Positions 13,857 through 23,992 of a stretch of DNA of 61,142 bases are shown piece by piece. The position numbers were made by a program, and so were the translations under genes. Source of the stretch: Sulfurimonas sp. (GTDB lineage Bacteria; Campylobacterota; Campylobacteria; Campylobacterales; Sulfurimonadaceae); assembly GCA_027064515.1 (NCBI GenBank), contig JAMOPL010000023.1, forward strand, positions 1-61,142, in the 5' to 3' direction. The notes beneath the pieces were generated by a model, which had not been told where the DNA came from, made no database searches, and worked only from the letters and a program-made list of their open reading frames with translations. Position 1 is the stretch's first letter; the number at the start of each line of letters is the position of its first letter.

Positions 13857-15218
13857 ATGACACAACATATAGAACAGTTTAAAAAAATAGGTTTGGGAAT
13901 CTTAATTGGACTGATAATATTTTCATTATCACTTATAATTTTCAACCCTCTACAAGCATCTCTTTTAGGTATAATAGCACTTTTAGTTACCTTATGGACA
14001 AATGAGGGTTTACCTTTGGCAGTTGTTTCCCTTTTGCCTATTGTATTGTTTCCAGCATTTTCAATTCTTACTACAAAAGCCACAGCAGTTAATTATGCCC
14101 ACCCAATAATCTATCTCTTTTTAGGTGGATTTATGTTGGCTATTGCCGTTGAGAAAAGTAATCTACATACTGTAATAGCAGATAAGATGTTAGGGCTTTT
14201 TCCAAATACTCCACGGGGGATGATATTTTCTTTGGCTATAACTTCAGGGTTGTTGAGTTCGATTCTCTCAAACACAACCACTACACTTTTGTTAATGTCT
14301 ATCGCTCTATTTATCACAACTGATTTAAAATTAAAGATGAGATTCGCTCTTGCTATCGCTTATGGGGCTAGTGTTGGTGGGATTCTTACACCTATTGGTA
14401 CACCACCGAATCTTATTTTATTAGGAATTATGAACGATAAAGGGATGGAAGCTATACCATTTTTCCAATGGGTTTGGATGGTTGCTCCATTGGCGATGGT
14501 TATGTTTGTTGTTGTGAGTTTACTTCTTAGTTTGGGAGTACCAAATACACCAATTCATAGAGATAGTGAAAATAAACCATTAGATTCTACTCAAAAAAAG
14601 ATTATCTATATTATGGGTGGTTTAATTTTTCTGTTACTTATAAATGCTCCAATGAAACCTTTTTGGGGTGGGCTAGGGCTAAGTGAAGCAGGTATTTTAC
14701 TCAGTGCTGGTTTATTACTTTTTATGCCACCTATCAATGTTTTAAAATGGGATGAAGATTCTACGAAGATACCCTATAAAATTATGTTTTTATTTGGAGC
14801 AGGATTCTCTATTGCTAAAGCATTTTCAGGAACAGGTTTAGCTGATGAGGTTGCTTCTTATCTTATTGTTATGACACAATTAAACCCTATTGTTTTATTA
14901 TTTGCAGTAGCTATGCTCATAACATTTACAACCGAGATAACATCAAATACAGCTCTAATCTCTATTATGCTTCCTGTTATCTATTCAGTAGCAGAACAAA
15001 CTGGAATCAATACAACTCTATTTATGATGGTAGCAACTCTATGTGCTAGTTATGCCTTTATGCTCCCAATAGCCACCCCATCAAATGCAATAGCAATGAG
15101 TAGTGGGGCAGTGAATGTAAAAAGTATGATTAGATATGGAATTGTTTTAAATCTAGTGGGAATTTTTTGTATCGTGATGATAGCAGAGTTCTTTTGGAAA
15201 GGGATTCTTACTACTTAG
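13857..15218 (+). CDS. SLC13/DASS-family sodium-coupled anion transporter
   Basis: SNTTTTLLLM, GASVGGILTPIGTPPN, FTTEITSNTAL motifs. Confidence 0.92.
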   Translation: MTQHIEQFKKIGLGILIGLIIFSLSLIIFNPLQASLLGIIALLVTLWTNEGLPLAVVSLLPIVLFPAFSILTTKATAVNYAHPIIYLFLGGFMLAIAVEKSNLHTVIADKMLGLFPNTPRGMIFSLAITSGLLSSILSNTTTTLLLMSIALFITTDLKLKMRFALAIAYGASVGGILTPIGTPPNLILLGIMNDKGMEAIPFFQWVWMVAPLAMVMFVVVSLLLSLGVPNTPIHRDSENKPLDSTQKKIIYIMGGLIFLLLINAPMKPFWGGLGLSEAGILLSAGLLLFMPPINVLKWDEDSTKIPYKIMFLFGAGFSIAKAFSGTGLADEVASYLIVMTQLNPIVLLFAVAMLITFTTEITSNTALISIMLPVIYSVAEQTGINTTLFMMVATLCASYAFMLPIATPSNAIAMSSGAVNVKSMIRYGIVLNLVGIFCIVMIAEFFWKGILTT

Positions 15219-15224
15219 AATCTC
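15201..15224. terminator. small hairpin at convergent gene ends (GGGATTCT/AGAATCTC)
   Basis: 8-bp stem with one G-U pair, loop tactactt; spans both stop regions. Confidence 0.4.
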
Positions 15225-15411
15225 TTCGTTTATAAAAACTATAAAAATCTTTCAAAATCAAAAAAACTGTTAAAAACCAAAGCCCATCAAGTATGAAGTT
15301 TTGGTTTAGTCCATTCATATAAAGATAGGGAAAACCTAAAAAAAATGGCCATTTAAAAAAGTAAAAAAATAGTATTCCTACTCCATAGAGTTCTTTTAAA
15401 GTTCTTTTCAT
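15211..15411 (-). CDS. small membrane protein
   Basis: 66 aa, two hydrophobic segments; overlaps end of convergent gene. Confidence 0.5.
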   Translation of the reverse strand: MKRTLKELYGVGILFFYFFKWPFFLGFPYLYMNGLNQNFILDGLWFLTVFLILKDFYSFYKRRDSK

Positions 15412-15468
15412 AAAAGTATTTTACCTTTTTAGGATAAAATCCAACAAAATAATTACAAAGGGTTTTAA

Positions 15469-15759
15469 ATGATAGTTCATATAGTTATGTTTAAATTTAA
15501 AGATGAGAATAAAGAGGCTAATTTAGTAGAGGTTACTTCAAGACTAAATGGTTTAGTTGATCTAATTCCAACTCTTAAAACGATGGAAGTTGGAGTAAAC
15601 TTTACAGAATCTGAGAGAGCATTTGATTTGTCTCTTTATAGCACTTTTGAGAGTAAGGATGATTTAAAAGCCTATGCAATTCATCCCGAACATCTAAAAG
15701 TTGTAGAGTTAATCAAAAGTGTAACTATCGAATCTAAGGTAGTTGATTATATTTTATAA
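15469..15759 (+). CDS. Dabb (stress-responsive A/B barrel) protein
   Basis: MIVHIVMFKFKDE...YAIHPEHLKV. Confidence 0.9.
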   Translation: MIVHIVMFKFKDENKEANLVEVTSRLNGLVDLIPTLKTMEVGVNFTESERAFDLSLYSTFESKDDLKAYAIHPEHLKVVELIKSVTIESKVVDYIL

Positions 15760-15819
15760 ATATAGAGTGGAGTTGTTAGTAAAAATGTTAGAATTGCGAA
15801 ATTTATTTAAGGTAAAAAA

Positions 15820-17076
15820 ATGTTAATGACAATAATAGCCATATATAGTATATATGTATTAATCTCAATCTATACAAGTGTGATGCAGATAGGCTATATA
15901 AATATAGCAAAAAGAAAAGAGCCTGTACTTTTAAGTGATACTAAATTTTTAATAGCTGGAAATTATGCTGTTGCAAAAGAGAAACTAAGTATTGTAAACT
16001 CTTTTGTAGATTATATTTTATTTATAGCTTGGATGGGTGTTGGAATCTCTTGGTTACAAAGTAGTATTATTTTAGAAAATGATGCTTTACAAAATATAGC
16101 GATAGTGATGAGTTTTCTTATTATTGGATCTATTATCTCCTTACCCTTCTCTTATTATGAAAAATTTGTTTTAGATGCAGAGTTTGGTTTTAATAAATCA
16201 ACCCTAGGACTTTGGATAAAAGATACTCTCATCTCATTTAGTTTAACACTTGTTTTTGGTTCTTTAGTTGTTTGGGGAATCTATGCAATTATTATTAATT
16301 TTGAGTTGTGGTGGTTATGGAGTTTTATATTTATTTTTGGTGTTATTATCCTTATAAATATGCTTTATCCAGCTTTTCGTGCGATGTTTTTTGACAAGCT
16401 TACTCCGTTACAAGATGAAGAGTTAGATGAAAAAATAAAAGAGCTTATGGATAAAACAGGCTTTGTAAGTTCAGGTGTATTTGTGAGTGATGCTAGTAAA
16501 AGAGATGCTAGATTGAACGCTTATTTTGGTGGTTTTGGTAAGGCTAAAAGAGTTGTGTTGTTTGATACTCTAATAGAAAAGCTAACAACTAAAGAGCTTC
16601 TTGCTGTTTTAGGGCATGAACTTGGGCATTTTGCTCATGGTGATATATATAAAAATATAGCTCTTGTTGGGGCTATGCTTTTTGCTATGTTTGGAATCTT
16701 TGGAAATCTTCCTTCATCATTATATTTAGAGATGGGGATGAGTGAAACTCCAGCAATAATGATGATTCTATTACTTTTATTTATGCCAGTTTTAGGTTTT
16801 GTAATGATGCCAATAATGGGAATCGTTAGTCGCCATAATGAGTATGAAGCAGATAGAATGGGAAGTGAACTTGGTGGTCCAGCTGGGTCGATAGAACTTG
16901 CAAATGCACTTATAAAGTTAGTTCAAGAAAATAAAAGTTTCCCACTTTCACACCCTTTATATATATTTTTTCACTATACACACCCACCAGTAATAGAGAG
17001 ATTAAAAGTTTTAGGTGTTGATATAAATGATACTAGTAAAAGTGCTTTAGAGGGTTCATGCGAAGCAAATATATAG
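15820..17076 (+). CDS. M48-family (Ste24-like) metalloprotease
   Basis: HELGHFAHGD zinc motif, polytopic. Confidence 0.94.
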   Translation: MLMTIIAIYSIYVLISIYTSVMQIGYINIAKRKEPVLLSDTKFLIAGNYAVAKEKLSIVNSFVDYILFIAWMGVGISWLQSSIILENDALQNIAIVMSFLIIGSIISLPFSYYEKFVLDAEFGFNKSTLGLWIKDTLISFSLTLVFGSLVVWGIYAIIINFELWWLWSFIFIFGVIILINMLYPAFRAMFFDKLTPLQDEELDEKIKELMDKTGFVSSGVFVSDASKRDARLNAYFGGFGKAKRVVLFDTLIEKLTTKELLAVLGHELGHFAHGDIYKNIALVGAMLFAMFGIFGNLPSSLYLEMGMSETPAIMMILLLLFMPVLGFVMMPIMGIVSRHNEYEADRMGSELGGPAGSIELANALIKLVQENKSFPLSHPLYIFFHYTHPPVIERLKVLGVDINDTSKSALEGSCEANI

Positions 17077-17885
17077 TAAAAGATGTTTTAAAAGAGATAA
17101 CACAAACTTTAAACTCTAAGATTCCAAGAGCATCAAGAGAAGCCCAACTTCTTTTAATGGCTCATCTTGATGTTGATGAGCTTTGGTTGATGATGAATCG
17201 TGATAAGGAAGTGGAAAATATAGACAGATTAAACTCTTGGATAGAGAGACGAGTGAAAAATGAACCTTATGAGTATATAGTTAATAGTGTAAGTTTTTAT
17301 TCTCAAGAGTTTTATATTGCCGAGGGTGCTTTAATCCCTAGACCTGAAACAGAGATTCTTATAGATGAGATTCTAAAAAATGTAAAAGATAAAGATTCTG
17401 ATTTAACTTTTGTTGAGGTTGGAATCGGTAGTGGAATCATCTCTATAATGTTGGCTTTAAAATTAAAAAATGCTAAGTTTATAGCTGTGGATATATCACA
17501 AAAAGCTCTTGATATTGCGAAGATAAATATAGAAAAATTTGGGCTGAGTGATAGAATTGAACTTAGACTTGGCTCATTACTAGAACCTATAAATGAAAAA
17601 ATAGACTATTTAGTGTCAAATCCTCCATATATTGCTGATGAAGAAATTTTAGAATCAAATCTCTCTTATGAACCTCAAAATGCTCTTTTTGGTGGTGCTA
17701 TTGGTGATGAGATAATAAAAGAACTTCTTGATGAAGTCTTAAAAAGAGAGATTAACTTTTTTTCTTGTGAGATGGGTTATGACCAAAAGGATAAAATTAC
17801 GAACTATTTAAAAGATAGAGATTATAAAGCCTTAGAATTTTATAAAGATTTGAGTAATTTTGATAGAGGTTTTACATTGAGGTAA
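17058..17885 (+). CDS. prmC: peptide chain release factor N5-glutamine methyltransferase
   Basis: LVSNPPYI motif, VGIGSGIISI SAM site. Confidence 0.95.
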   Translation: MRSKYIVKDVLKEITQTLNSKIPRASREAQLLLMAHLDVDELWLMMNRDKEVENIDRLNSWIERRVKNEPYEYIVNSVSFYSQEFYIAEGALIPRPETEILIDEILKNVKDKDSDLTFVEVGIGSGIISIMLALKLKNAKFIAVDISQKALDIAKINIEKFGLSDRIELRLGSLLEPINEKIDYLVSNPPYIADEEILESNLSYEPQNALFGGAIGDEIIKELLDEVLKREINFFSCEMGYDQKDKITNYLKDRDYKALEFYKDLSNFDRGFTLR

Positions 17886-17889
17886 GAAA

Positions 17890-18378
17890 ATGAGTAAAAA
17901 AATATATGTGGATTTTAGTTATCTGATTCTTTTAGCAGCAACATTTGGTGCTGTTATAGTTTTAGGTGTTATTGTTGCTCCTGTTGTTTTTCATACAGAT
18001 AAAATCTTGGTTGACCTTGTTATGGATAGATATAATGAGGGAATCATTATGGGTGAGCTTTTTCATAGATTCTCATATTGGATATACTTTGTAGCTTTTA
18101 GTGTTTTTATATATGAATCTTATATATATAAAATAGGGCAGAGGGATGCGATAGCTTTTGGTGCTACTGTAACAGTTTTATTTTCTTCACTAATGTTTAG
18201 TGGAGTCTATGCACCTAAGATTCTAGATATACAAGATTTAGGGATAGAAGCAACACAAAGTGATACTTTTCAAAATATTCATATTGCTAGTGAGATAGAT
18301 TTTAAGATTCTAGCAGTAGGTTTACTTGTGCTTTTTGTAAGAAGATTGATGTTGCTTAGATTACCAAAATCATTTTAG
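17890..18378 (+). CDS. DUF4149-type four-TM membrane protein
   Basis: Hydrophobic; APVVFHTDK...GELFHRFSYW pattern. Confidence 0.7.
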   Translation: MSKKIYVDFSYLILLAATFGAVIVLGVIVAPVVFHTDKILVDLVMDRYNEGIIMGELFHRFSYWIYFVAFSVFIYESYIYKIGQRDAIAFGATVTVLFSSLMFSGVYAPKILDIQDLGIEATQSDTFQNIHIASEIDFKILAVGLLVLFVRRLMLLRLPKSF

Positions 18379-18550
18379 AATCTTGGAATAAAATTTATGA
18401 CACAATCAAAAGGGTATTTTGCTCACAAAGCAGATAGTTTTTGAGTGTGAGATAGATAAAAAATCTAAATAATTAATAGTTTTAAACTTTCTTAACACTT
18501 TTCTAACAATTGGTAGATATAATGCTTTTATATTTTAAATAAGGAAAATT

Positions 18551-19654
18551 ATGTCTATCAAAAAAACAATAATTTTAATAACTTTACTGATTTTTTCTAC
18601 AATCAATCTAAATGCAGAAAATTTTACAAAAGTAGCTTCATCTAAACCAGTTTTAGTTCAAAGTGGTAAAGAGAAAGAATGGTGTCCTATTTGTGGTATG
18701 AGTATTAAAATGTTTTATAAAACATCACATACTTCAAAACTATTTAATCATAATAATAAAGATAGACAATATTGTTCAGTAAGATGTTTGGTTGTAGATA
18801 TGAAAGAGTATACAATAGATTTAAAAAGTATTAAAGTTGTTGATGCTTCATCCCAACAGCTGATAAGTGCTATAAATGCTTTTTATGTAGTAGAATCTAA
18901 AGTAAAAGGGACGATGAGCAAGGTTAGTAAACTTGCTTTTGCCACAAAAAATGATGCTAACGAATTTATAAAAAAATATGGTGGAAGAGTTGTTAGTTTT
19001 AAAGAGGTGCTAAAAATGGCAGAGGCATCTTTGAAATCTGATATATCAATGGTTACAAAGAAGAAAGAGAAAAAAATATACCCTATGGGTAAAAAGATTT
19101 TTACTAAAATGTGTAAGCAAGATATAAAGTTAACTGATTATTTAGAGATTAATGAATTAAAATCAGATATAAAAAATAAAAAACTTTGTAAACCTTTAAA
19201 AGAGAAACAACTTCAAGCACTTTCATTGTATCTTTGGGAAGTAAAAAGATTTGAAAGATTAGATAAAATATTAGATAAAATTGATGTACCAAAAGATGCT
19301 AAATGTCCAATATGTGGGATGTTTGTATATAAATACCCTAGATGGGCTGTAAAACTAACTCATAATAAAAAAGATTTATATTTTGATGGTGTAAAAGATA
19401 TGTTTAAATACTATTTTAAATATAAAAATATTAAAGATAAAATTATTGTAACAGATTATTATTCTCAAAAAGCGATAGATGCAAGAACTGCTTTTTATGT
19501 TATAGGGAGTGATATTTATGGTCCTATGGGTGATGAACTTATCCCTTTTCAAAATGAAAATGATGCAAAAACTTTTTATATGGATCATAGAGCTAAAAAA
19601 ATTATAAAATTTAAAGATGTTAAAAAAGAGGAAGTGTATAAATTGGATGAATAG
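18551..19654 (+). CDS. secreted protein with two NosL-like domains
   Basis: Signal peptide; CPICGMSIKMFYKTSH and CPICGMFVYKYPRWAVKLTH. Confidence 0.88.
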   Translation: MSIKKTIILITLLIFSTINLNAENFTKVASSKPVLVQSGKEKEWCPICGMSIKMFYKTSHTSKLFNHNNKDRQYCSVRCLVVDMKEYTIDLKSIKVVDASSQQLISAINAFYVVESKVKGTMSKVSKLAFATKNDANEFIKKYGGRVVSFKEVLKMAEASLKSDISMVTKKKEKKIYPMGKKIFTKMCKQDIKLTDYLEINELKSDIKNKKLCKPLKEKQLQALSLYLWEVKRFERLDKILDKIDVPKDAKCPICGMFVYKYPRWAVKLTHNKKDLYFDGVKDMFKYYFKYKNIKDKIIVTDYYSQKAIDARTAFYVIGSDIYGPMGDELIPFQNENDAKTFYMDHRAKKIIKFKDVKKEEVYKLDE

Positions 19655-19955
19655 TTATTTAATTAAGTCTTATAAAATACTATTTTTTAGTTTGATAGTT
19701 ATACTTTTAGTTCTTGCTCAAATTATCTATCTGAGTTATGATAAATCAGTAAATGATGAAGTATTAGAGAAAAAAAATAGTTTTGTAAGTTTAATAACAC
19801 TTCCTGATTTAGCAATCTCAACAGAAGCAACATATGTAAGACATAGAAGTTTAGCTACTGTATTTTCAATATATAAGGATGATGGGACTTTAAGAGAGTA
19901 TTTTCCATCTACTTATACAATTTCACATTCACATATAATTAACAAAAGCGATTAA
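19647..19955 (+). CDS. small membrane-anchored protein, likely extracytoplasmic
   Basis: Start overlaps NosL stop (ATGAATAG); one TM then YVRHRSLATVFSIYKDDGTLREYFPSTYTISHSH. Confidence 0.75.
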   Translation: MNSYLIKSYKILFFSLIVILLVLAQIIYLSYDKSVNDEVLEKKNSFVSLITLPDLAISTEATYVRHRSLATVFSIYKDDGTLREYFPSTYTISHSHIINKSD

Positions 19956-19960
19956 ATTTT

Positions 19961-21145
19961 ATGAAACAATATATAAATCTTTATCTACTTGAATATGCAA
20001 TTAATTCTATACTTAGACAAAAATCAAAAAGTTTTTTTATTGTTATAATTTTTACAATATTAGTTTTTTTACTCACTTCTGTATTTTTCATAACTACATC
20101 TATAAAATCAGAGCTAGAATCAACAGTAGAATCTTTACCACAAATAATAGTACAAAAAATGAAAGCAGGGCGACATTATGATATAGATGTGGATGCTCTT
20201 GATAATATTTTAGGGATAGCTGGTGTTAGTGATGGGGTGGCTCGTGTTTGGGGGTATTACTATTTTGAGAATGCTGGAGTTAACTTTAGTTTAGTTGGTT
20301 TAGATGAGTATGAAAAGCAGTATAAAGATAGTTTTTCTAAAATAGTAGATGATTTTGATTCTGCTAAGTTTAGTGATGATTCTATGCTTGTAGGTGTTGG
20401 GGTAAAGAAGATTATGAGTAAGAGTTATTATAAGGATTATTTTAACTTTATAAAGCCAGATGGTGGTTTAAAAAAGGTTAAAATTGGTGGAGTGTTTGAT
20501 GCACAAACATCACTAGAATCAAATGATGTGATAGTTATGTCAAAGGATATGATTCGAGAGATATTTGATATAGATGATTCTCATGCCACTGATTTGATAG
20601 TGAAAGTGGCTAATCCTAAAGAGATTCCTACAATAGCACAAAAGATTAAACTTATGTTTCCTGATACTAGAGTAATTACAAAAGATGATTTAAAAATTAG
20701 TTATCAAAATATATTTGATTATAAAAGTGGTATATTTTTAGCACTTTTTATTATTTCACTTTTTACATTTTTTATTGTTATTTATGATAAGGCTAGTGGT
20801 TTAAGTAGCGAGGAGAAAAAGGAAATAGGGATATTAAAGGCGATAGGTTGGACCATTGATGATGTTTTAAAAGAGAAGTTCTATGAAGCATTTATTATCT
20901 CTTTTATCTCTTATATATTTGGAGTAGGATTCTCATTTGCTTATGTATATATTTTTCAGGCCCCAATTTTAAAAAATATTTTTGTTGGTTATTCTCAATT
21001 AAAAACTAGTTTTGAATTGCCATTTATTTTTGATGTTCAAACACTATTCTTAGTTTTTTTATTGAGTGTTCCAATCTATATATTTGCAACAATTATCCCA
21101 TCATGGAGAATTGCTACATTAGAAGCAGATGAGGTTATACGATAA
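19961..21145 (+). CDS. FtsX/MacB-type ABC transporter permease
   Basis: N-terminal TM, extracytoplasmic domain, EKKEIGILKAIGWTIDDVLKEKF and C-terminal 3 TM. Confidence 0.92.
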   Translation: MKQYINLYLLEYAINSILRQKSKSFFIVIIFTILVFLLTSVFFITTSIKSELESTVESLPQIIVQKMKAGRHYDIDVDALDNILGIAGVSDGVARVWGYYYFENAGVNFSLVGLDEYEKQYKDSFSKIVDDFDSAKFSDDSMLVGVGVKKIMSKSYYKDYFNFIKPDGGLKKVKIGGVFDAQTSLESNDVIVMSKDMIREIFDIDDSHATDLIVKVANPKEIPTIAQKIKLMFPDTRVITKDDLKISYQNIFDYKSGIFLALFIISLFTFFIVIYDKASGLSSEEKKEIGILKAIGWTIDDVLKEKFYEAFIISFISYIFGVGFSFAYVYIFQAPILKNIFVGYSQLKTSFELPFIFDVQTLFLVFLLSVPIYIFATIIPSWRIATLEADEVIR

Positions 21146-21816
21146 TGATAGAACTAAAAAATATTAATAAAGTTTTTGAAGTTAATAAGAACAACAAAGT
21201 AATCGCTTTACAAAATATAAATTTAAGTATAGATGATGGTGAAATTGTTGTTTTAAAAGGTGCAAGTGGAAGTGGTAAAAGTACAATTTTATCATTAATT
21301 GCTGGGCTTAGTAAACCTACAAGTGGGGAGGTTATTGTAGATAAAAAACATATAGCTAAACTTCCTGATAACTTTGCAAGTATATATAGAAGAGATAATA
21401 TAGGTTTTATATTTCAAAAATATAATCTTATTTCAACATTGAGTGTAAGTGATAATATTTTATTACCACTTATACCTTTAAATTTAGACTTTGATGAGTT
21501 AAATAGTAAACTGGACATTGTTATAAATAGGTTTAATATTTCACATAAAAAAGATTCTATTGTTAAAAACTTATCAGGTGGTGAGCAACAAAGAGTTGCT
21601 ATTGCTCGTGCAAATATAAATAATCCTAAGATAATTATAGCTGATGAGCCAACTGCAAATTTGGATGAAAAATTATCTCTAAATTTTATAGAGCAACTCA
21701 AAGAGTTAAAGAGTTTAGGAAAAACTATAATAATAGCAACACATGATCCACTTTTTTTTGGTTTAGATTTTCTGGATAGAGAGATAGCTATAAATGGTGG
21801 AAAAATAGTTTTATGA
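21145..21816 (+). CDS. LolD/MacB-type ABC transporter ATPase
   Basis: GASGSGKSTILS, LSGGEQQRVAIARA, IIADEPTANLD. Confidence 0.97.
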   Translation: MIELKNINKVFEVNKNNKVIALQNINLSIDDGEIVVLKGASGSGKSTILSLIAGLSKPTSGEVIVDKKHIAKLPDNFASIYRRDNIGFIFQKYNLISTLSVSDNILLPLIPLNLDFDELNSKLDIVINRFNISHKKDSIVKNLSGGEQQRVAIARANINNPKIIIADEPTANLDEKLSLNFIEQLKELKSLGKTIIIATHDPLFFGLDFLDREIAINGGKIVL

Positions 21817-22772
21817 TTCTAAGTCCAGAAGTTTTAACAATATTTATATTAAATATACTATTTTTTATTTTTGGAACAATTGCATTTTTTTTAAGCGTTA
21901 AAATATACTTAGGATGGGATAACGAATCTGTTGAGCAATCTCAGTATAAATTGGAAAAACAAAGCTTTTTAACAGCTACAATTATAAAATATATTTTTGC
22001 TATAAAAGTACCACTTTTTTTGTTTTTTATATTTACATTAGATAAAATTTCTAATGTTTTAGTTGGTGCTATGTGTGGGGCAGGGGTTGTTGATGCTACA
22101 CCTTATGGTATTTATCTGTTTATTTTGAAAATTATAAATTTATATCTATTTGCTTATTGGCTAGTTTTACATAATGAAGATATGAAAAATGAAAAATTGC
22201 CATTTACAAAGATGAAGTTTGGTTTTTATAGTATAGTGTATTTTCTTTTTATAGCAGAATTAGTTATAGAGGGGCTAATGTTTAGTTCTATCGATATTGA
22301 TAAGATGGTTAGTTGTTGTGGGACAATATATTCTAGTTCATCTACATCTTATATATCAACTATCTTTAGTTTAGATTCTACTATTTTATTAGTACTGTTT
22401 TATGGAACTTTCTCACTTATAATCTTATTTTATAAATTAAAATTTAGATATATATATGCTATTTTAAATATTTTATTTATAATTATCTCTTTAATAACTC
22501 TGATAGCTTTTTTTGGAACATATATTTATGAATTACCTACTCATTATTGCCCATTTTGTTTTTTACAAAAAGATTATTATTATGTGGGATACATTTTATA
22601 TACTACACTCTTTCTTGGAACATTTTATGGAATAGTGATTGGATTTATAGATAAATCAAAATTAGAGATAGAAAAGAGTTTTAAAAAATCACTTATATTC
22701 AATCTATTGTATGTTCTAATTGTAACAGTGTATCCAGTTATTTATTTTTTAAAAAATGGTGTATGGTTATAA
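21813..22772 (+). CDS. polytopic membrane protein with Cys motifs
   Basis: About 8 hydrophobic segments; GAMCGAGVVDATPYG, VSCCGTIY, HYCPFCFLQK. Confidence 0.8.
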   Translation: MILSPEVLTIFILNILFFIFGTIAFFLSVKIYLGWDNESVEQSQYKLEKQSFLTATIIKYIFAIKVPLFLFFIFTLDKISNVLVGAMCGAGVVDATPYGIYLFILKIINLYLFAYWLVLHNEDMKNEKLPFTKMKFGFYSIVYFLFIAELVIEGLMFSSIDIDKMVSCCGTIYSSSSTSYISTIFSLDSTILLVLFYGTFSLIILFYKLKFRYIYAILNILFIIISLITLIAFFGTYIYELPTHYCPFCFLQKDYYYVGYILYTTLFLGTFYGIVIGFIDKSKLEIEKSFKKSLIFNLLYVLIVTVYPVIYFLKNGVWL

Positions 22773-22775
22773 AAT

Positions 22776-22805
22776 TTAGTATCAAACTATTATGTTTGAT
22801 ACTAA
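22776..22805. terminator. bidirectional hairpin
   Basis: ttagtatcaaac-tattat-gtttgatactaa, 12-bp perfect stem between convergent genes. Confidence 0.8.
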
Positions 22806-22831
22806 TTAAGGAGAGTAGATTTTGGAGTAAA

Positions 22832-23992
22832 TTAGTCTTGTTGTCTTCTCATATATGCAGGCATATCAAGTTGGTCACTATCAAAATCACCACCAACAAC
22901 TATTCTAGGTTTAACTATTGCTGCTGCTGGAGTAGGAGTTTCACTAACAAAGTCTTTGTTATTTGTTCCAAGGTTTAAATCTTTTTCAAAACCAGTAGCT
23001 ACTATTGTGATTTTTACATAGTTCTCAGGTAAATCATCATCAGTAGATGTTCCCCAAATAATATCTGCTTCTTCATGAGCACTTTCATCTACTACTTCCA
23101 TAGCTTCGCTCATCTCCATAAATGGAAAATCAGGATGTGTTTTGAAGTGAACTAAAATACCCATCGCACCATCAATAGAAAGGTTGTCAAGTAGTGGTGA
23201 TTCAATAGCAGTTTTAATAGCTTCATAAGCAGCATTATCACCATCATGTTCACCAACACCCATAAGTGCCATACCATTGTGACTCATCACTGTTTGTACA
23301 TCGGCAAAATCTAGGTTAATATCATTTCTACCACTAGATAAGATAACACCAGAAGTTCCACTAACAGCTTGTGCTAAAACACTATCTACTATTTTAAAAC
23401 TATCTCTAAGTCCAAGCTTTCTATCAATAATAGATAAAAGTTTATCATTAGGTATAACAACAATAGAATCACTTTCAGCTTTTAGTTCATTAAGACCAGC
23501 TTCTGCTAATTTTAATCTTTTTTTACCCTCAAATTTGAATGGTTTTGTAACAACAGAAATTGTTAAAGCTCCAATCTCCTTTGCTATTTGAGCTACAATA
23601 GGAGCAGCACCAGTACCTGTTCCACCACCAAGTCCAGCAGAGATAAATACTATGTCAGCACCCTCTAAAGAACTTTTAATCTCTTCATAGTTCTCCATTG
23701 CAGAATCTTTACCAACAGATGGTTTCATACCAGCACCAAGCCCTTTTGTAAGCTTTTCACCAATTTGAATCTTAGTAACTGATTCACTTTCTGATAATGC
23801 TTGAGCATCAGTATTTACAAGTATCATCTCTATACCAGCAATACCTTCTCTTAGCATATGTCCAATCATATTTCCACCACCACCACCAACACCGACAGCA
23901 ATGATTCTAGCACCATTAATACTCTTTGATTCTTCTATTACAAATTCATCCATATCTAATCTCCTTAAAATAACTGGGTTGCCCAGTTCCAA
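22832..23992 (-). CDS. ftsZ: cell division protein FtsZ
   Basis: GGGGGNMIGHM, GGGTGTGAAP. Confidence 0.98.
   Translation of the reverse strand: MELGNPVILRRLDMDEFVIEESKSINGARIIAVGVGGGGGNMIGHMLREGIAGIEMILVNTDAQALSESESVTKIQIGEKLTKGLGAGMKPSVGKDSAMENYEEIKSSLEGADIVFISAGLGGGTGTGAAPIVAQIAKEIGALTISVVTKPFKFEGKKRLKLAEAGLNELKAESDSIVVIPNDKLLSIIDRKLGLRDSFKIVDSVLAQAVSGTSGVILSSGRNDINLDFADVQTVMSHNGMALMGVGEHDGDNAAYEAIKTAIESPLLDNLSIDGAMGILVHFKTHPDFPFMEMSEAMEVVDESAHEEADIIWGTSTDDDLPENYVKITIVATGFEKDLNLGTNNKDFVSETPTPAAAIVKPRIVVGGDFDSDQLDMPAYMRRQQD

Noticed and set aside
18397-18470. Possible gene remnant MTQSKGYFAHKADSF* then VFECEIDKKSK* in another frame
   Set aside because: Too short to distinguish from chance; would need a protein search for a full-length homologue.
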